Shown here: positions 1 to 7,256 of the stretch, in pieces | How the letters are laid out: each line of letters opens with the position of its first letter | How positions within the stretch are numbered: position 1 is the stretch's first letter | Source: Rhizobiaceae bacterium | GTDB taxonomy: Bacteria; Pseudomonadota; Alphaproteobacteria; Rhizobiales; Rhizobiaceae | Direction: 5' to 3' | Length of the DNA stretch: 16,907 bases | NCBI GenBank assembly: GCA_028865845.1 | Contig: JAGWJK010000006.1 | Coordinates: forward strand, 1-16,907 | Notes under the pieces: generated by a model | What the model saw: the letters and a program-made list of their open reading frames with translations, nothing else | What the model was told of the DNA's origin: nothing | The model's database searches: none | Translations under genes and position numbers: made by a program

Positions 1-123
1 TGCGACGAACTCGCCACGCGCGGTTTTTCGGAAAAGGATGTGCGCTCGCTCGTGCGTCTCCTGAAGGCCATCGACGGCAACCTCCAGGCTGGCGATCACG
101 ACGACGATGATGGGGAATTCTGA
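1..123 (+). CDS. C-terminal fragment of an unidentified protein (possibly MarR-type regulator)
   Basis: The reading frame is open from the first base to TGA at 121-123 and gives 40 residues, so this is the 3' end of a gene beginning outside the window. The fragment contains a probable helix (GFSEKDVRSLVRLLKAIDGN) followed by an acidic tail ending HDDDDGEF. Helix-rich endings of this kind occur in MarR-family winged-helix regulators, but nothing diagnostic is visible, so that identity is a guess. The LacI-type gene begins 120 bases downstream. Confidence 0.5.
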   Translation, partial: CDELATRGFSEKDVRSLVRLLKAIDGNLQAGDHDDDDGEF

Positions 124-153
124 AAAATCCCTCCGATTCGAGTTGCGCGGCGC

Positions 154-184
154 GATTTAACCTTTTAATTAAAGTTTTTAAATC
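154..184. promoter_or_regulatory. AT-rich inverted repeat upstream of the LacI-type gene
   Basis: GATTTAA (154-160) and TTAAATC (178-184) are perfect 7-bp inverted arms around an AT-rich core that contains the palindrome TTTAATTAAA (164-173). The element lies 60 bases before the LacI-type start. LacI-family proteins bind palindromes and often autoregulate, so it could be an operator or part of the promoter. It lacks the central CG common in LacI-family operators, which argues against it. Confidence 0.25.
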
Positions 185-243
185 TCGGAATCGTAAAACG
201 ACGGGATGTAATATTCGGCTGCGTTTCACGGGGAGGGGAGCGC

Positions 244-1266
244 ATGGCGCAAAAGATAAAACTGTCTACCATTGCCGAAACGCTTGGTATTTCAACGGCA
301 ACCGTATCCCTCGCCTTACGCGACAGCCCGCTGGTGGCGGTAAACACGCGCGAAAAGATCAAGGATCAGGCACGCACGCTCGGTTATATCTATAACAGAC
401 GTGCCGCCAGTCTCAGGACATCGCGATCCGGGATCATCGGCGTCGTCGTGCACGACATCATGAACCCGTTCTACGGCGAAATCCTGAAGGCGATCGAAAG
501 CGAACTCGATCGCAGCCGCCATACGTTCATCCTGTCCAACCACTATGATTCGGTCGAAAAGCAGCGGACCTTCGTCGAAACGCTGCTGCAGCTCGGCGGC
601 GATGGCGTGATCATGTCGCCGGCGATCGGCACGCCACCGGAGGATTTCGATCTCGCCGAGGAAAACGGCATGCCGGCGATCCTCGTTGCCCGCTCCATGG
701 AGGGGCTGGATCTGCCGACCTATCGCGGCGACGACAGCTACGGCATTTCTCTCGCGACCAATCACCTCATCAGCCTCGGTCATCGCTCCATCGCCATGAT
801 CGGCGGCACCGACCAGACCTCGACGGGTCGCGACCGCTACCAAGGCTACGTAAACGCCCTGCGCAAGGCTGGCATCGAGGTCGATCCCAACCTGCGCATT
901 CCCGGCGCCCGCTCCAAGCAGGGCGGTTTCGAGGCCGCTGTGCACTTCCTGTCGCTGCCGCAGAAGCCGACCGCTGCCGTCTGCTGGAACGATCTGGTCG
1001 CCATCGGCTTGATGAACGGTATTTCCCGCGCCGGCCTAGTGCCGGGCAAGGATATTTCGGTCACTGGATATGACGACCTGGAGGAAGCAGCGATCGCCAC
1101 GCCGGCGCTGACGACGGTGTGGAACGGCCAGGCAGAGGTCGGAAGGCTTGCGGCGCGCGCGCTTTTGGATAGGCTGGCGGGAAGCCACGAGCCTGATGGC
1201 ATTCACCTCATCAAACCAGAAATGCGCATTCGCCAATCCACGTCACCCCATCAGCCGCGCTCCTGA
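244..1266 (+). CDS. LacI-family transcriptional regulator
   Basis: This 340-residue protein has the full LacI/GalR layout and the family's usual length. An N-terminal helix-turn-helix lies at about residues 6-25 (KLSTIAETLGISTATVSLAL), a hinge at about 46-60 (GYIYNRRAASLRTS), and a periplasmic-binding-protein-like effector domain runs from about residue 62 (GIIGVVVHDIMNPFYGEI) to the end, with the typical SVTGYDDLE segment near 272-280. The ATG at 244 follows a purine-rich GGGGAGGGGAG stretch, a good ribosome binding site. The 2-hydroxyacid dehydrogenase starts 52 bases after its stop with no terminator between, so the two are probably co-transcribed and the regulator probably controls that gene. 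The effector cannot be read from sequence; a sugar acid or related metabolite is a reasonable guess. Confidence 0.93.
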   Translation: MAQKIKLSTIAETLGISTATVSLALRDSPLVAVNTREKIKDQARTLGYIYNRRAASLRTSRSGIIGVVVHDIMNPFYGEILKAIESELDRSRHTFILSNHYDSVEKQRTFVETLLQLGGDGVIMSPAIGTPPEDFDLAEENGMPAILVARSMEGLDLPTYRGDDSYGISLATNHLISLGHRSIAMIGGTDQTSTGRDRYQGYVNALRKAGIEVDPNLRIPGARSKQGGFEAAVHFLSLPQKPTAAVCWNDLVAIGLMNGISRAGLVPGKDISVTGYDDLEEAAIATPALTTVWNGQAEVGRLAARALLDRLAGSHEPDGIHLIKPEMRIRQSTSPHQPRS

Positions 1267-1318
1267 GCGCAATCAAGCTGCACCATCCCAGGTCTGCACA
1301 AGTCCGAGAGGAAAGATC

Positions 1319-2278
1319 ATGTCCGATAGCCGTATTGCCGTCCTCGTTCCGGGGAAGATACATCCGCGCGTTCTTGCAAAGCTCGAAGCCCGTTTCGATG
1401 TCGTCGCGCTCGAGCGTGGCGAGAGCCCGAAAATCGACGCCGAGGCGGCAGCCCGCATCCGCGGCGTTGCCGTGGCCGGTGGGTTCAATGCTGCGTGGAT
1501 CGATGCCTTCCCGAACATCGAGGTCATTGCCAATTTCGGTGTCGGCTATGATGGCATCGATGTCGGCCATGCGGCGTCGAAGGGCATCGTGGTAACGAAT
1601 ACGCCCGACGTGCTGAACGATGAAGTCGCCGACACGGCGATCGCCCTGCTTTTGAATACGCTGCGGCAATATCCGCAGGCCGAGACCTGGCTGCGCGAGG
1701 GCCGATGGGCAAGCGAGGGACCTTTCCCGCTTTCGCCCTTCTCGATGAAGGGCCGGCATGTCGGCATCTATGGCCTCGGCCGCATCGGTCTCGAGATCGC
1801 CAAGCGTCTTGAACCCTTCAAGGTCAAGGTCAGCTATCACACGCGCTCGGAGCGCGATTCCCTGCCTTACGACTATTATCCGACGCTGAAGTCCCTGGCC
1901 GAAGCGGTCGATACGCTGATCTCGATCGTGCCGAAGACGGCCGAAACGCATAAGGTGATCAACGCTGAAATCCTCTCGGCGCTGGGGCCTCAGGGCGTGT
2001 TCATCAATGTCGGTCGCGGCTGGTCGGTCGATGACGACGCGCTGATCGCCGCACTCGGCAATGGAACGCTGGGCGCAGCCGGCCTTGATGTGTTCTATGA
2101 CGAGCCGAACGTTCCTGCTGCCTATCTTTCGTTGCCGAATGCCACGCTGCTGCCGCATGTCGCGTCAGCCTCCGTGCCGACCCGCAACGCCATGGCGGAT
2201 CTGGTTGCCGAAAACATCATTCGGTGGTTCGAAAACGGCCGGGCGGTGACGCCGGTACCGGAAACGCCGGGCAAATAA
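1319..2278 (+). CDS. D-isomer-specific 2-hydroxyacid dehydrogenase (glyoxylate/hydroxypyruvate reductase-like)
   Basis: This 319-residue cytosolic enzyme should interconvert a 2-oxoacid and a D-2-hydroxyacid with NAD(P)H. The nucleotide-binding motif GLGRIG is at residues 152-157. The catalytic triad of the family is present: Arg233 in NVGRGWSVDDD, Glu262 in DVFYDEP and His280 in LLPHVAS. The N-terminal substrate-domain signature NFGVGYDGID is at about 72-81. I chose ATG 1319 because GAGAGGAAAG lies just upstream; an upstream in-frame start at 1148 would overlap the LacI-type gene by over 100 bases and adds residues unlike the family. The substrate is not certain; glyoxylate, hydroxypyruvate or a sugar-derived 2-ketoacid are the usual choices for this subgroup. 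It probably forms a transcription unit with the preceding regulator. Its stop lies only five bases from the stop of the convergent hydrolase gene. Confidence 0.92.
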   Translation: MSDSRIAVLVPGKIHPRVLAKLEARFDVVALERGESPKIDAEAAARIRGVAVAGGFNAAWIDAFPNIEVIANFGVGYDGIDVGHAASKGIVVTNTPDVLNDEVADTAIALLLNTLRQYPQAETWLREGRWASEGPFPLSPFSMKGRHVGIYGLGRIGLEIAKRLEPFKVKVSYHTRSERDSLPYDYYPTLKSLAEAVDTLISIVPKTAETHKVINAEILSALGPQGVFINVGRGWSVDDDALIAALGNGTLGAAGLDVFYDEPNVPAAYLSLPNATLLPHVASASVPTRNAMADLVAENIIRWFENGRAVTPVPETPGK

Positions 2279-2283
2279 TCAAC

Positions 2284-3075
2284 CTATTCCGCCGGCTGCT
2301 TGCGCAGGGAAGCGGCAGCCGGCTGCTCCTTCTCTGCTGCATAGTCTCGGACGGCGTCGCCGAAAGCGACAAACAGCGTCTGGGACGCGGAATCCGTTTC
2401 CGCCCAATATTCCGGGTGCCACTGCACGCCGACCGCGAAGGCTTTCGCGTCGATCACCGAAACCGCTTCGATGGTACCGTCCTCGGCGACCGCCTCGACC
2501 TGCAGGCGCGGCGCGGTTGCGGCGATCGCCTGACGGTGCAGCGAATTGACGCGGACTTCGCCGGGGCCGACGACGGCGGCAATGCACGAGCCTTCCTTGA
2601 CGAAAACGCTCTGGCGGATCGAATACATCGTATCCCGGTCGACATTCTGCGGCTTGCGGTGATCCCAGATCCCCGGCTGATCCTGAATTTCGCTGGCGAG
2701 CGTACCGCCGAGGGCGACGTTCAGCTCCTGAATACCGCGACAGATGGCGAGCATTGGGATGCCGCGATCGATGGCGCGGCGGATCAACTGCAGCGAGGTC
2801 GCATCGCGGGCGGGGTCGAAGGGACCGTCGACCTCCCGCGCCTCCTTGCCGTAGAGCGATGGATGCACGTTGCTGGCGGAACCCGAGACAAGCAACCCGT
2901 CGACACGATCGAGGATGGCGTCGATATCGTTGCCGTCTTCCAGTGCGGGAACCAGCAGCGCCATCAGCCCGGCGGCGTTGACAACGGCGCGGACGTATTG
3001 CTGCTGAACAGCATGCCAGCTCGTGCCGTCGAATTCTCTGATGTCGGCGGGAATGGCGATGATGGGTCTGGACAT
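2284..3075 (-). CDS. Gamma-glutamyl-gamma-aminobutyrate hydrolase family protein (class I glutamine amidotransferase-like, peptidase C26)
   Basis: This 263-residue protein matches the PuuD-type family, which hydrolyses gamma-glutamyl amides such as gamma-glutamyl-GABA in putrescine breakdown. The nucleophile elbow is MLAICRGIQELNVALGG with Cys112, and the catalytic His-Glu pair lies in GVQWHPEYW (His220, Glu222). The N-terminal MSRPIIAIPAD and the SGSASNVHPSLYG segment near 64-76 also fit. ATG at 3075 is preceded on the minus strand by CCGGAGCC, a good ribosome binding site; a longer frame beginning at 3195 lacks family similarity. No other putrescine genes are visible here, so the true gamma-glutamyl substrate is open. 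It converges on the 2-hydroxyacid dehydrogenase gene, with no terminator in the five-base gap. Confidence 0.92.
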   Translation of the reverse strand: MSRPIIAIPADIREFDGTSWHAVQQQYVRAVVNAAGLMALLVPALEDGNDIDAILDRVDGLLVSGSASNVHPSLYGKEAREVDGPFDPARDATSLQLIRRAIDRGIPMLAICRGIQELNVALGGTLASEIQDQPGIWDHRKPQNVDRDTMYSIRQSVFVKEGSCIAAVVGPGEVRVNSLHRQAIAATAPRLQVEAVAEDGTIEAVSVIDAKAFAVGVQWHPEYWAETDSASQTLFVAFGDAVRDYAAEKEQPAAASLRKQPAE

Positions 3076-3372
3076 GAAAGGCTCCGGAAAGATGCTGCTA
3101 TGTCGGGATCGGTTGAGAACCCGGAATGATCGTAGTGTCAATGCGGCAACCGTTTGCCTTCTCGAAAATCTACGCGAAGTGCGCTCATTCATCAACTCGT
3201 GATGGTTGCGCCGACGCTTTGTTGCGGTTCGTCATGACAGCGTACAGGAATCGCCATAATGCAGTGCAAAAGCAAGCTTGAAACAGAGTGCGCGCCGTGG
3301 TTAGCTCCATCGCTCGCGCCATGACCGGAGGAGAGCATCTTTTCCGGAATGCTATCTATACGGGAGGTTTCG
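3076..3372. other. Divergent intergenic region between the hydrolase and TRAP binding-protein genes
   Basis: This stretch of about 300 bases separates two divergently transcribed genes and must hold both promoters. The best-looking partial signal is TTGAAA at 3278-3283 on the plus strand, without a convincing -10 partner. Short inverted arms CCGGA (3325-3329) and TCCGG (3343-3347) lie just before the ribosome binding site of the TRAP gene. I see no credible gene, RNA or repeat in it. Confidence 0.4.
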
Positions 3373-4479
3373 ATGGATCGCCGTTCGTTCATCAAACGAA
3401 CTGGAGCAGTCGGCGCGGGCGCAGCCGCCTCTGCGCTCGCCAGTCCTGCGCTGGCCCAGGAATTTCCGAAGATCACCTGGAAGATGACCTCTTCCTTTCC
3501 AAAGACGCTGGATACGATCTACGGTGGCATCGAGGATATCGCTTCGCATGTTTCCGATGCCACCAACGGCAATTTCGTCATCCAGACCTATGAGGCCGGT
3601 GAAATCGTGCCGGGTGCGCAGGCAGCCGATGCGGTGAGCGCCGGCACTGTGGATGCCGCGCATACCTGTTCCTATTATTTCTGGAACAAGGACCCGACCT
3701 ATGCCATCGGCACGGCACTGCCCTTCGGGCTGAATGCGCGCCTGACCAATGCCTGGTTCTATCAGGGCGATGGCAACAAGCTGATGAACGAATTCTATGC
3801 CACGCAGGGCATTTTCGGCCTGCCGGCGGGGAATACCGGCGTGCAGATGGGCGGATGGTTTCGCAAGGAAATCAATACGCTCGATGATCTCAAGGGCCTG
3901 AAGATGCGCATTGCCGGGCTTGCCGGCAAGGTCATCGAAAAGGTCGGCGTGTTGCCGCAGCAGGACATTCCGATCAACGATGTCTTCGCCGCGCTCGACA
4001 AGGGCACGCTCGATGCGGTCGAATGGGTCGGCCCCTATGACGACCTGAAGCTCGGTTTCCAGAAGATCGCGAAATTCTATTATTATCCCGGCTGGTGGGA
4101 GGGTGGCGCTGTGGTGCACGCCTTCTTCAACCTGGAAAAATGGAACTCCCTGCCGAAGAATTACCAGACGATTCTTTCCGACGCCTGCGCCTTTGCCAAT
4201 ACCAACATGCTGGCAAAATACGATCTGAAGAATCCGCAGGCGCTGAAGGAAATCGTGCAGCAAGGCGTGACGTTGCGTCCTTTCAGCCAAGAAATCCTCG
4301 AAGCCTGCTTCCAGGCGGCAAGCGCGATTTATGCCGATCTTTCGAAGTCCAATGACTATTTCAAACGGATCTACGAGAACCAGGTTGCCTATAAAAAGGA
4401 CGCCTATCTCTGGATGCAGCTTTCCGAATATACGTTCGATACGTTCATGATGATCCAGCAGCGGGCAGGAAAACTTTGA
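3373..4479 (+). CDS. TRAP transporter periplasmic substrate-binding protein (DctP family, TakP-like 2-oxoacid binder)
   Basis: This 368-residue protein begins with a twin-arginine signal (MDRRSFIKRTGAVGAGAAAS, cleavage probably after ALAQ near residue 29), so it is exported folded to the periplasm. The mature part has the DctP-fold landmarks AGEIVPGAQAADAV, GNTGVQMGGWFRKEINTLDD, LKGLKMRIAGLAGKV and LDAVEWVGPYDDLKLGF, and a C-terminal TFDTFMMIQQ. As I recall it, this pattern closely follows TakP of Rhodobacter sphaeroides, which binds 2-oxoacids such as pyruvate with a metal ion; no alignment was run. ATG 3373 is chosen over 3349 because GGGAGG sits just upstream of it and the Tat motif then starts at residue 3. 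No DctQ or DctM membrane subunit gene lies on either side, so its permease partner must be encoded elsewhere or outside the window. Confidence 0.92.
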   Translation: MDRRSFIKRTGAVGAGAAASALASPALAQEFPKITWKMTSSFPKTLDTIYGGIEDIASHVSDATNGNFVIQTYEAGEIVPGAQAADAVSAGTVDAAHTCSYYFWNKDPTYAIGTALPFGLNARLTNAWFYQGDGNKLMNEFYATQGIFGLPAGNTGVQMGGWFRKEINTLDDLKGLKMRIAGLAGKVIEKVGVLPQQDIPINDVFAALDKGTLDAVEWVGPYDDLKLGFQKIAKFYYYPGWWEGGAVVHAFFNLEKWNSLPKNYQTILSDACAFANTNMLAKYDLKNPQALKEIVQQGVTLRPFSQEILEACFQAASAIYADLSKSNDYFKRIYENQVAYKKDAYLWMQLSEYTFDTFMMIQQRAGKL

Positions 4480-4709
4480 CCGCGCCGCTCGTTTAATTCA
4501 TATCTACCTTTTTTAGAAATTATTGATCCGAAAAATATATCGGGAGTAGAATAGGCGAAAATTTATTGCACGAATACGGTGCAAAATATAACTCAAAATT
4601 GGCATAAATGGGCGGCATTATTAGAAAATCCGTTCACATCCATAGTCTTTGCGCAATCAAATTTTAAAAAGTTTCACCTAGGGTGCCCGCCGCATAAGGG
4701 GAACTCTGA
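4480..4709. other. AT-rich intergenic region before the GGDEF-EAL gene
   Basis: This 230-base gap is clearly richer in A and T than the flanking genes. It contains a T-run at 4509-4514 without a GC-rich hairpin before it, so no standard terminator for the TRAP gene is evident. It also contains the inverted repeat and possible promoter at 4566-4592. AAGGGGAACTCTGA immediately before 4710 gives the downstream gene its ribosome binding site. Confidence 0.45.
4566..4592 (+). promoter_or_regulatory. Inverted repeat and possible promoter upstream of the GGDEF-EAL gene
   Basis: TTGCAC (4566-4571) and GTGCAA (4579-4584) are perfect 6-bp inverted arms with a 7-base spacer. They are followed by TATAAC (4587-4592), a five-of-six match to a -10 box, 15 bases after the left arm. 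The inverted repeat could be an operator laid over the promoter of the downstream c-di-GMP gene. The spacing is short for a standard sigma-70 promoter, so this remains tentative. Confidence 0.3.
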
Positions 4710-7013
4710 ATGAAGCCTCAAAGCTCGAACACCGTGCCGACGGATGTCTATCTGTCGTTCGTCAGTTCGCTATTCGGAAACCGCAAAACGCTGTTTACGG
4801 GCGTGTTCGTTCACATTCTGAGCTTCCTTATCGTCTACCTGAGCACCGGTGCTGCCGTTTACCTCGGTCTCTGTCTCGCCTTTGCCGTCGTTTTCACCCT
4901 GCGCATGTATTCGTTTCGGCAGTTCGACGCTGCTGATAAGCAAGCCTTCTCGCGGGCCGATATTGCACGCTGGGAGACCCGCTATGTCTTCGGTGCGGCC
5001 GGGACGGCACTTATTCTCGGCATCGGCACCGGCTATGCGATCCTGATCGTTCAGGACCCGCTGGCGGAATTCATCTGCATCGCCGTCACTATGGCCTCGA
5101 TGGTTTCGATCGTCGGCCGCAACTATGGTTCGCAAAAAGCGATCGACCTGCAGACCATGGCCTGCTGCCTGCCGATCATCGTCGCCTGCCTGGCGTCGGA
5201 GCAGCTTTACAAGGCGATCATGTCCATCATGCTCGTGCCTTTCGGCCTGACGACACGCTCGATGGCCAACGGCGTTCGCGAGTTTCTTTACAGGAACGTC
5301 CTTGCCTCACGCGAAATATCGCAGATCGCCGATCGGTTCGACACGGCGCTCAACAACATGACGCACGGCCTGATCATGCTGGATCCGGGCAATCGCATCA
5401 TGGTGATCAACCGCAAGGCATGCGAGCTCCTGAACCTGCCGCCCCAGCAACAGCTCCAGGATTGCGAGCTGGATGTCGTGCTGCGCTACGGCATTCGGCA
5501 GGAGTTCATGGATGGCTCGCTGCCGGGCCTGATCCGCCGGCAGATGGAGCAGCTCGTCAGCGGCTCGCTGTCGCGCACCCTCATTCAATTCAGCGATGAT
5601 CTCTTTCTCGAGTTTTCCGCGAGCCGCCGCGCAGACGGCTCGGTCATCCTGATTTTCGAAGACGTGACGGCGCGCATTCGCGCCGAGCGCAAGATCCTCC
5701 ATATGGTGCGCTTCGATTCCCTGACAGGATTGCCCAACCGCGAATATTTCGTCGAATTGGTGAACGAGAAGCTGGCGGCGCGGGCAGGAGATGGCTTGAT
5801 CGGCATCATGGTTCTCGATGTCGACGAGTTCAAGCATGTCAACGACACGAAGGGACATGTGGTCGGCGATCGGTTGCTGGTCGAGATTGCGGCGCGGCTG
5901 AGGGAGGTTGCCGGTGAAGCCGTGCTCCCGGCCCGTCTCGTCGCCGACCAGTTCGTGCTGTTTTTCCCGGATGGTGATGCCGCCTCCGATTTCGACGAGC
6001 GGATCCGTTCGTTGCATGCGGCGATGGCCGGGATCTACGAACTGGACGACAACAGTTTCCGCGTCACCTTCAGCGGCGGATACGTAATTATGCCCGGTCG
6101 GGAATTCCGATCGGAGGAATGGCAGATCAAGGCCGATCTGGCGCTGTTCGAGGCCAAGCTGCGCATGAAGGGTGGTTGTTCGGCTTTCGAAGAAGAAATG
6201 GATGCCCGCTATGTCGAGCGCCAGAAGCTGAAGGACGACCTGCGGGAAGCGATCGAAGCAGGCAGCCTGCATGCCGTCTATCAGCCGATGTTTTCGCCTG
6301 ACGGCAACAGGATCGATTGCTGCGAAGCGCTGTCGCGCTGGGTCCACCCTGAGAAAGGCTCGATCCCGCCCAATATCTTCGTACAGATGGCCGAGGAAAT
6401 GGGCATCGTCAACGGTATCACCCGATTCGTGCTGAACCAGGCCTGCCGGGATTGCGCGAGCTGGCCACAGGGAGTTTCGGTCTCCGTCAATCTCTCCGCG
6501 CAGGACCTGCGCAGCAACGATATTGTCGCGCTGGTCACCGAGGTGTTGGAAACTTCCGGGCTCGACCCGTCGCGGCTGCATCTGGAGGTGACGGAAAGTT
6601 GTCTCATGGACGAGGTGGCGATCGTCGGGTCGATCCTTGCCGACCTGCGCAGCAAGGGCATCACTATCGCGATCGACGATTTCGGTACCGGCTTCTCCAG
6701 TCTTAGCTATCTCGACACGCTGCCCGTCGATGTCGTCAAGATCGATCGATCCTTCGTGCGTGATATCAATGGCGACAGCCGCCGCTTCAAGCTTCTGCGC
6801 GGCATCGTCAATCTGTCGCGTGCACTCAGCCTGCAGATCGTGATCGAAGGCGTGGAGACGCAAGAACAACTGACGCTGATCCGCGAATACGAGCTTGCCG
6901 ACATCATCCAGGGCTACGTGTTTTCCGTCCCGGTTTCATCCGATGTCGTGGTCGAGATGGTCGGCAATCTTGCCCGCAGCCAACCGGCCTTGCGACAAGG
7001 CAATGTCGCATAG
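4710..7013 (+). CDS. Membrane PAS-GGDEF-EAL protein, probable c-di-GMP phosphodiesterase with degenerate GGDEF
   Basis: This 767-residue protein has about five or six hydrophobic segments between residues 28 and 180, a PAS-like sensor at about 205-325 (FDTALNNMTHGLIMLD), a GGDEF domain at about 330-490 and an EAL domain at about 505-750. The GGDEF signature is VADQF (411-415), and no RxxD inhibitory site precedes it, so diguanylate cyclase activity is unlikely. The EAL domain keeps its key residues: Glu539 in CEALSRW, Asn594 in SVNLSA, Glu626 in LEVTES, Asp656-Asp657 in IDDFGTGFSS, Lys677 in VVKIDRSFV, Glu713 in IEGVET and Gln734. The likely role is hydrolysis of c-di-GMP to pGpG at the inner membrane, with the GGDEF part perhaps binding GTP as a regulator. 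The sensed signal is unknown. Confidence 0.93.
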   Translation: MKPQSSNTVPTDVYLSFVSSLFGNRKTLFTGVFVHILSFLIVYLSTGAAVYLGLCLAFAVVFTLRMYSFRQFDAADKQAFSRADIARWETRYVFGAAGTALILGIGTGYAILIVQDPLAEFICIAVTMASMVSIVGRNYGSQKAIDLQTMACCLPIIVACLASEQLYKAIMSIMLVPFGLTTRSMANGVREFLYRNVLASREISQIADRFDTALNNMTHGLIMLDPGNRIMVINRKACELLNLPPQQQLQDCELDVVLRYGIRQEFMDGSLPGLIRRQMEQLVSGSLSRTLIQFSDDLFLEFSASRRADGSVILIFEDVTARIRAERKILHMVRFDSLTGLPNREYFVELVNEKLAARAGDGLIGIMVLDVDEFKHVNDTKGHVVGDRLLVEIAARLREVAGEAVLPARLVADQFVLFFPDGDAASDFDERIRSLHAAMAGIYELDDNSFRVTFSGGYVIMPGREFRSEEWQIKADLALFEAKLRMKGGCSAFEEEMDARYVERQKLKDDLREAIEAGSLHAVYQPMFSPDGNRIDCCEALSRWVHPEKGSIPPNIFVQMAEEMGIVNGITRFVLNQACRDCASWPQGVSVSVNLSAQDLRSNDIVALVTEVLETSGLDPSRLHLEVTESCLMDEVAIVGSILADLRSKGITIAIDDFGTGFSSLSYLDTLPVDVVKIDRSFVRDINGDSRRFKLLRGIVNLSRALSLQIVIEGVETQEQLTLIREYELADIIQGYVFSVPVSSDVVVEMVGNLARSQPALRQGNVA

Positions 7014-7256
7014 CCGCGGACCCCTTCATATCTCTTCATCGAGCGGTCGTTTAGGCGACTACCCCGCCTTGGCACTAAAGACGAGATATATATTTCTCTT
7101 TTCTAAATAAAATGTCGTTCGATCTACGCTTGCACCGGTATTGATGGAACGAGAAATTAACCTTGATGAACAATTAATTAATTAAAATTAAACCAATTAT
7201 TGAACGATTTTCTATTTAATACCATTAATGGCCGGTAAACGTAGCGGAATGCGGCC
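7014..7256. other. AT-rich intergenic region upstream of the FeeM-like gene
   Basis: This 243-base gap contains a weak hairpin, AGGCG and CGCCT with a 7-base loop at about 7052-7068, without a following T-run. An almost pure A/T tract with the repeated unit ATTA runs at about 7171-7190. The tract would be bent DNA and could be a binding site for a nucleoid protein or an UP-like element for the downstream gene. No convincing -35/-10 pair was found. Confidence 0.35.

Noticed and set aside
2224..3129. Plus-strand open frame of 301 codons opposite the gamma-glutamyl hydrolase gene
   Set aside because: The minus strand encodes an intact enzyme with its catalytic Cys, His and Glu; the plus-strand product has no recognisable motif.
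3192..3476. Minus-strand frame of 94 codons between the hydrolase and TRAP genes
   Set aside because: It overlaps the Tat signal of the TRAP gene, shows no family signature and has no convincing ribosome binding site.
5307..6869. Long minus-strand open frame (520 codons) opposite the GGDEF-EAL gene
   Set aside because: It lies fully within a gene with unmistakable domains on the plus strand, and its translation is rich in Arg, Asp, His and Gln as expected of an antisense shadow in GC-rich DNA.
7171..7190. ATTA-repeat tract considered as a replication origin or iteron
   Set aside because: It is short, has no DnaA boxes or initiator gene nearby, and resembles an ordinary AT-rich promoter leader.
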